Source: Phytohabitans sp036906915
Lineage (GTDB): Bacteria; Actinomycetota; Actinomycetes; Mycobacteriales; Micromonosporaceae
NCBI RefSeq assembly: GCF_036906915.1
Contig: NZ_JBAKHX010000064.1
Location: forward strand, 1-49,604
Reading direction: 5' to 3'
DNA length: 49,604 nt
A program made the position numbers and the translations under genes. Within the stretch, counting starts at the first letter, position 1. Every line of letters begins with the position of its first letter. Shown here piece after piece: positions 45,423-49,604 of this stretch. The notes beneath the pieces are model-generated. The model worked only from the letters and a program-made list of their open reading frames with translations, was not told the origin of the DNA and searched no databases.

Positions 45423-45611
45423 CTAGGGGGTGCGGGCGGTTAGGCGGTGGGCGGGCTCGGGGCGGGGGGCGCGGGCGGCGAGGCGGTCGCGGAGGCGGAC
45501 CCAGGCTACGAGCAGCAGGAGTAGCGGGAGCAGTGGCAAGCAGACCAGCAGGATGGCGATCATCGCGAGCACCTGGCCGGTGGCGTAACCGTGTGTGCGA
45601 CCGGGGGGCAT
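45423..45611 (-). CDS. Small single-pass membrane protein
   Basis: 62 residues: a short N-terminus MPPGRTHGYATG, one long hydrophobic helix (about 13-40; QVLAMIAILLVCLPLLPLLL), then a basic tail RLRDRLAARAPRPEPAHRL. It is not recognised. ATG 45611 lacks a clear ribosome binding site, so the gene is likely but not sure. It is divergent from the secreted protein gene. Confidence 0.5.
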   Translation of the reverse strand: MPPGRTHGYATGQVLAMIAILLVCLPLLPLLLLLVAWVRLRDRLAARAPRPEPAHRLTARTP

Positions 45612-45704
45612 TTACTCAGCCTACCGACTGTCTGTGCGATCTGTCCGTTTTGTCAACCAGACGGGTGATGCTCGTGTATCGATGGTGTAGGGAAGTAGTA
45701 GGCG

Positions 45705-46856
45705 ATGCGGCTGAGAGGAGTAGGAGCGGCGCTGGTGGCCGCGGTGGTGCTGGTGCCGGCGGCACCCGGCGCGGCGGCGTCCACCGTTACCTGGAACGTC
45801 GCGCTCGATCAGATCGGTGACGACGACGTCAACGTGGCCTATGCGCGGGGCGGTCTCACGGTCGCCGGCGAGAGCGCCCAGTCGGCAAGTGTGCGCTCGG
45901 GGCGCGTGTCCGCGTACCAGATCACTCGTAGGACCACGACGGCGCCGGTGAATCGGGTCCGGGCGGACGTCGCGGCAGCGACGCCGGCCGGCACCGCCGT
46001 GATCGTCGAGGTGCGCGCGGAGCTTGGCCCGCAGCGGTGGTCTGAGTGGACGGCCGTGCCCGCGACGCTGCCGGATACGACGGTCCTGGAGGTGCGGATC
46101 ACCCTCGACGGACCGGCCACCGTCGAGAGCGTGCGGATCATCGCCGAGCGGGGCGAGCCGCTGGTGCGGCCGTTCGGGCTCGGCGACACCTACCGGATCT
46201 TCGCGACGAGGGTAGGGCTGGTGGGCGGCGCCACGGCCAACGGCCATGTCATCACGAGCCGGGACCATTTCGTGGCGCTGCCGTCACGGCGGGGCCTCGC
46301 GCCGAAGAACACCGGCGACTACACGGTGCGGGTGTGCGCTGCCGCGGGGCGGTGCGAGTGGGCGCCGGTGTGGGATGTCGGCCCGTGGAACGTCACGGAC
46401 GACTACTGGAACCCGCCGTCGGTCCGTCAGTCGTGGACCGACCTGCCGCAGGGCAAACCGGAGGTGCAGGCGGCGTATCAGGAGGGGTACAACGGCGGGA
46501 AGGACGGGTACGGGCGGAGGGTGCGCAATCCTGCCGGCATCGACCTGGCTGACGGCACGTTCTGGGACGGGCTCCGGCTGACGAACAACGCCTGGGTCGA
46601 CGTCACATATCTATGGACGGGCACGGGTTTGCGCGGCACGGTGCGGACGCCGGGATCAACGCTGACGGTGCGTGACGGCCCGCGCGTCGACGCGAGCGCG
46701 GTGGGTATGGCCGCCAACCACGCACGGCTGATCATCGAGTGTCAGGTGGCGGGCGACACCGTCACGTATGGCACCACGAACCGGTGGAATCGGCTTGCGC
46801 CTGGGTATTTCGTCTCGGACGCGTACGTGAACACGGGTTCCGCACCCACCTGTTAG
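45705..46856 (+). CDS. Secreted protein of unknown function
   Basis: 383 residues. The signal peptide is MRLRGVGAALVAAVVLVPAA, cut near AAAS (about 26). The mature protein has a beta-rich N-terminal part (WNVALDQIGDDDVNVAYARG, WSEWTAVPATLPDTTVLEVR) and a central region with GDYTVRVCAAAGRCEWAPVWDVGPW. The C-terminal 75 residues resemble an SH3b-like module (GTTNRWNRLAPGYFVSDAYV). Cysteines occur in pairs, which fits an extracellular fold. It could bind or process the cell wall, but no catalytic motif is visible. ATG 45705 follows GGGAAG. Confidence 0.8.
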   Translation: MRLRGVGAALVAAVVLVPAAPGAAASTVTWNVALDQIGDDDVNVAYARGGLTVAGESAQSASVRSGRVSAYQITRRTTTAPVNRVRADVAAATPAGTAVIVEVRAELGPQRWSEWTAVPATLPDTTVLEVRITLDGPATVESVRIIAERGEPLVRPFGLGDTYRIFATRVGLVGGATANGHVITSRDHFVALPSRRGLAPKNTGDYTVRVCAAAGRCEWAPVWDVGPWNVTDDYWNPPSVRQSWTDLPQGKPEVQAAYQEGYNGGKDGYGRRVRNPAGIDLADGTFWDGLRLTNNAWVDVTYLWTGTGLRGTVRTPGSTLTVRDGPRVDASAVGMAANHARLIIECQVAGDTVTYGTTNRWNRLAPGYFVSDAYVNTGSAPTC

Positions 46857-46905
46857 TGCTGACGATCTCCTGCGGCCTCGCGGGCTGCGGATAGACTCGG
46901 CGGTC

Positions 46906-48813
46906 ATGAGTGCTGAAGTGGGTCTCGCCTCGGTTCGCGGTCCGCAGGACGTCAAGCGGATGTCACCGGAGGAGTTGGCGTTGCTGGCCACCGAGATCCG
47001 CGACTTCCTGGTGGCGAAGGTGTCGCGGACTGGCGGGCATCTCGGGCCAAACCTGGGCGTTGTGGAGCTGACCCTCGCCATGCACCGGGTGTTCGACTCG
47101 CCAAGCGACCGGTTCCTGTTCGATACGGGACATCAGGCTTATGTCCACAAAATGGTGACCGGGCGCCAGGAAGGCTTCGACCATCTCCGCCAGCGCGGCG
47201 GCCTCTCCGGCTATCCGAACCGGGCGGAGAGCGAGCACGACATCATCGAGAACTCGCACGCCTCCACCGCGCTGTCGTACGCGGACGGCCTCGCCAAGGC
47301 GTACGCCCTGCGGGGCGAGGCGCGGCACGTGGTCGCCGTGGTCGGCGACGGCGCGCTCACCGGCGGCATGTGCTGGGAGGCGCTCAACAACATCGCCACC
47401 ACCCGCAATCCGCTCGTGATCATCGTCAACGACAACGGCCGGTCGTACGCGCCCACCATCGGCGGCCTCGCCGACCACCTCTCCACGCTGCGGCTCAACC
47501 CCGGCTACGAGAAGGTGCTCGACCTGGTCAAAGACGCGCTCGGCGCGACGCCACTGGTTGGCAAGCCGATGTACGAGGTGCTGCACGCGGTCAAGACCGG
47601 CATCAAGGACGCGGTCGCGCCGCAGGCCATGTTCGAGGACCTGGGCATCAAGTACGTCGGGCCGATCGACGGCCACGACATCGCGGCCGTCGAGTCGGCG
47701 TTGCGTCGCGCGAAGGGCTTCGGGGGGCCGGTCATCGTCCACGCCGTGACGCGCAAGGGGTACGGCTACCGGCCGGCCGAGGAAGACGAAGCCGACTGCC
47801 TGCACTCGCCCAGCACGTTCGACGTCGAGACGGGCAAGCTGCTCGCCGCGCCCTCGGTGAAGTGGACGCAGGTGTTCGCCGACGAGCTCGTCGCGATCGC
47901 CGACGAGCGGCCCGACGTGGTCGGCATCACCGCCGCCATGGGCGAGCCCACCGGCATCGCGACGCTGGCCCGCAAGTACCCGTCGCGCGTCTACGACGTC
48001 GGCATCGCCGAGCAGCACGCGGCCACGTCGGCCGCCGGCCTGGCGATCGGCGGCCTCCACCCGGTGGTGGCGGTGTACGCGACGTTCCTGAACCGCGCGT
48101 TCGACCAGGTGCTGCTCGACGTCGCCATGCACAAGCTGCCGGTGACGTTCGTGCTCGACCGGGCCGGGATCACCGGGCCCGACGGGCCGAGCCACTACGG
48201 CATCTGGGACATGTCGGTCTTCGGCGTGGTGCCGGGCCTGCGCATCGCGGCACCACGCGACGCCGCCACACTCCGCGAAGAGCTGCGCGAGGCGGTCGCC
48301 GTCGACGACGGGCCGACGGTACTACGCTTCCCGACCGGCTCGGTGGCGACCGACCTGCCCGCGGTCCGGCGCGTGGGGCCGGTCGACGTGCTGGTCGAGT
48401 CCGGCTCGCGCGACGTGCTCCTGGTGGCCGTGGGCGCATTCGGGCAGCTCGGCGTCGACGCTGCTGCCCGGGTGGCTGAGCACGGGTACGGGGTGACCGT
48501 GGTCGACCCGCGTTGGGTCCGCCCGGTGCCCGGTGAGCTGGTCGACCTCGCTCGCGACCACCGGCTCGTCGTGACCGTGGAGGACGGCGTACGCGCCGGC
48601 GGAGTCGGCGACGCGCTGGCCAAGGCGCTGCGCGATGCCGACGTCGACGTGCCGCTGCGCGACATCGGCGTACCGTCCGAGTGGCACCCGCACGGCAGCC
48701 GCGCGCAGATCCTCGCTGACCTGGGGCTGACCGCCCAGGACGTGGCCCGCGACGTGACAGGGTGGCTCTCCCGCTTGGACGAGACCGTCGCCCCCACCCA
48801 CGTGTCCATCTAG
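46906..48813 (+). CDS. dxs: 1-deoxy-D-xylulose-5-phosphate synthase
   Basis: First enzyme of the MEP isoprenoid pathway: pyruvate plus glyceraldehyde 3-phosphate to DXP, using thiamine diphosphate. 635 residues. The family marks are HLGPNLGVVELTLAMH, FDTGHQAYVHKM, the ThDP motif GDGALTGGMCWEALNN (about 145-160), DVGIAEQHAATSAAGLA with the catalytic Glu (about 370), and FLNRAFDQVLLDVAMHKLPV. It lacks any transit sequence and is complete. ATG 46906. Tandem repeats begin right after the stop. Confidence 0.96.
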   Translation: MSAEVGLASVRGPQDVKRMSPEELALLATEIRDFLVAKVSRTGGHLGPNLGVVELTLAMHRVFDSPSDRFLFDTGHQAYVHKMVTGRQEGFDHLRQRGGLSGYPNRAESEHDIIENSHASTALSYADGLAKAYALRGEARHVVAVVGDGALTGGMCWEALNNIATTRNPLVIIVNDNGRSYAPTIGGLADHLSTLRLNPGYEKVLDLVKDALGATPLVGKPMYEVLHAVKTGIKDAVAPQAMFEDLGIKYVGPIDGHDIAAVESALRRAKGFGGPVIVHAVTRKGYGYRPAEEDEADCLHSPSTFDVETGKLLAAPSVKWTQVFADELVAIADERPDVVGITAAMGEPTGIATLARKYPSRVYDVGIAEQHAATSAAGLAIGGLHPVVAVYATFLNRAFDQVLLDVAMHKLPVTFVLDRAGITGPDGPSHYGIWDMSVFGVVPGLRIAAPRDAATLREELREAVAVDDGPTVLRFPTGSVATDLPAVRRVGPVDVLVESGSRDVLLVAVGAFGQLGVDAAARVAEHGYGVTVVDPRWVRPVPGELVDLARDHRLVVTVEDGVRAGGVGDALAKALRDADVDVPLRDIGVPSEWHPHGSRAQILADLGLTAQDVARDVTGWLSRLDETVAPTHVSI

Positions 48814-48814
48814 G

Positions 48815-48983
48815 GCTCCTTCCCGTCCCCGGGCCTGGCTGCTTTCCGTCCTCGGGCCTGGCTGCTTCCGTCCCGCAGCCCGGCTGCTTCCCGTCCTCGG
48901 GCCTGGCTGCTTCCGTCCCGCGGCCCGGTTGCTTCCGTCCCGCGGCCCGGTTGCTTCCGTCCCGCGGCCCGGCTGCTTTCGTC
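48815..48983 (+). repeat. 22-23 bp tandem repeat after dxs
   Basis: Seven units of 22-23 bp, then a partial one: GCTGCTTTCCGTCCTCGGGC-type and GCTGCTTCCGTCCCGCGGCC-type units alternate at first and then become uniform (48861, 48883, 48906, 48928, 48950). The last partial unit runs straight into palindromic copy 5. It begins two bases after the dxs stop codon. Confidence 0.8.
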
Positions 48984-49063
48984 GATCAAGGGCGAATGCA
49001 CGTGATTGGATCTCTATTCCACGTGCGTTTGCCCTTGATCGATGAGGATGTCCTTGATCGGCG
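48981..49063 (+). repeat. Palindromic intergenic element, copy 5
   Basis: Left arm GTCGATCAAGGGCGAATGCA (48981-49000), loop with TTGGATCTCTATTCC, right arm ending at 49042, and third partial arm TCCTTGATCGGCG (49051-49063) at the same 19-bp offset. Orientation plus, facing copy 6. Confidence 0.85.
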
Positions 49064-49408
49064 CGGGCTGTGCCCGCCCGTCCGGGCGCGCTGCGCCACG
49101 CGGATCCTGGCCGCGCAGACGGGGCGATCGGGCCTCGTCTGTGGCGACCGGCTGCCCTTCCAGGGCGCTGCTTGCTCAGAGGGCGTTGCTTGCTCAGAGG
49201 GCGCTGCTCGTCCAGAGGGCGCTGCCGCGTAGCGGGGCGGCGTGGCTCGTGGGCGGCTTGGGCGGCGGGTGGCCGCAGGTGGGGGAACTCGCGGCGTCCG
49301 ATGCTGGCCGAGGTCGCGCTTTCCCGAAACCGCGGCGTCCGAACGCCGGTGATGGTTCGGCCTCGCGCGGATGCGCGGCGGTGTGCGGACGGCCTCCCCA
49401 CCTGCGAC
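49064..49408. other. Interval between inward-facing repeat copies 5 and 6
   Basis: No gene recognised. It includes an 18-bp tandem repeat (separate entry). All frames lack ribosome binding sites; those crossing the repeats encode repeat-like peptides only. Confidence 0.4.
49162..49226 (+). repeat. 18-bp tandem repeat
   Basis: Three full units starting AGGGCGCTGCTTGCTCAG at 49162, 49180 and 49198, and a partial fourth from 49216. The second has one base change and the third a few. The period, a multiple of three, keeps one frame open and would encode SEGAAC-like repeats, but no start codon or ribosome binding site supports a gene. Confidence 0.7.
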
Positions 49409-49490
49409 GCCGATCAAGGGAAGTCGCATCGATCAAGGGCAAACGCACGCGGAAAAGAGATCCAACCACGTGCATTCGCCCTTGATCGAC
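49409..49490 (-). repeat. Palindromic intergenic element, copy 6
   Basis: Inverted relative to copy 5. The third partial arm (GCCGATCAAGGG, 49409-49420) is on the left, with GATCAAG cores 19 bp apart (49412 and 49431). The long arms are at 49430-49450 and about 49468-49490. The loop on the reverse strand is TTGGATCTCTTTTCC. Confidence 0.85.
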
Positions 49491-49604
49491 GGCAGAGGCG
49501 AGGGCGGCAGAGGCGAGGGCGCGACGGGCGGGGCGTGGCCGCGAGGGGCGGGGCGAGGCGGGGCGAGGGTGGGGGCGCGAGGGGCAGGCGGGTGGGGGGA
49601 GGGG
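49491..49604. repeat. G-rich low-complexity end of the window
   Basis: The 15-bp unit GGCAGAGGCGAGGGC occurs twice in tandem (49491-49520), followed by G-rich runs such as GGCGGGGCG. No gene recognised. Confidence 0.5.

Noticed and set aside
48762..49232. A 156-residue plus-strand frame across dxs end and the tandem repeats
   Set aside because: It overlaps dxs in another frame and consists of repeat-encoded residues. No ribosome binding site.
49194..49485. Several overlapping frames (plus and minus) through repeat copies 5 and 6
   Set aside because: They translate the palindromes (LPLID, IKGK-like peptides) and lack start signals. They are likely false gene calls.

Overview
The window is high-GC chromosomal DNA from an actinobacterium, most likely Micromonosporaceae. 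The evidence is GC-rich third codon positions, many GTG starts, leaderless-looking genes, an adenosylcobalamin-dependent ribonucleotide reductase beside nrdR, and several actinobacteria-only DUF families. The assignment is from gene content and recall, not a database search. No rRNA, tRNA, CRISPR array, prophage or intact insertion sequence was seen.

Layout. 1-6.1 kb: malic enzyme and hflX diverge, then a secreted propeller-like protein, lexA, and a divergent small LysM membrane protein controlled from SOS boxes. 6.1-9.5 kb: nrdR-nrdJ with NrdR-box-like and DnaA-box-like sites upstream. 9.6-12.9 kb: lipoprotein, L-2-hydroxyglutarate oxidase, DUF5522 protein, and an EamA transporter with a structured leader. 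12.9-20.1 kb: DtxR/IdeR-type regulator, a coupled sulfurtransferase-P450-acuC operon, a DHFR-like reductase, and a GNAT/acyl-CoA-synthetase fusion (Pat type). AcuC and Pat could form a reversible lysine acetylation pair. 20.3-25.7 kb: methyltransferase, sigB-like sigma factor, a cupin-methyltransferase-dtd operon, and a PQQ-type dehydrogenase lipoprotein. 25.7-30.2 kb: basic HTH protein, HhH-GPD repair protein, BrnT/BrnA-like toxin-antitoxin pair, DUF3099, psuG with a PfkB kinase, DUF3039. 30.4-37.9 kb: helicase, DUF7455, hrdB/sigA, suhB, cei, DUF4193, hypothetical protein, DUF3093. 38-44.9 kb: dut, DUF3710, OB-fold protein, DUF3159, two TrkA proteins, APC permease, TrmA/RumA-like methyltransferase. 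45-49.6 kb: repeat-rich DNA, a secreted protein, dxs, and more repeats.

Much of the order (dxs, RNA methyltransferase, permease, ceoB/ceoC, DUF3159, OB-fold, DUF3710, dut, DUF3093, DUF4193, cei, suhB, sigA, sigB, ideR, nrdR, LysM protein, lexA, hflX) recalls the Mycobacterium tuberculosis block around Rv2682c-Rv2725c, so the backbone is old core genome.

The least explained structure is a family of six directional palindromic elements found only between genes. Each has two ~20-bp arms and a conserved loop. Five of the six carry a third partial arm at exactly 19 bp offset, and four form two inward-facing pairs. The other standout is a 202-bp stretch identical between the hrdB and sigB-like genes, which looks like gene conversion.
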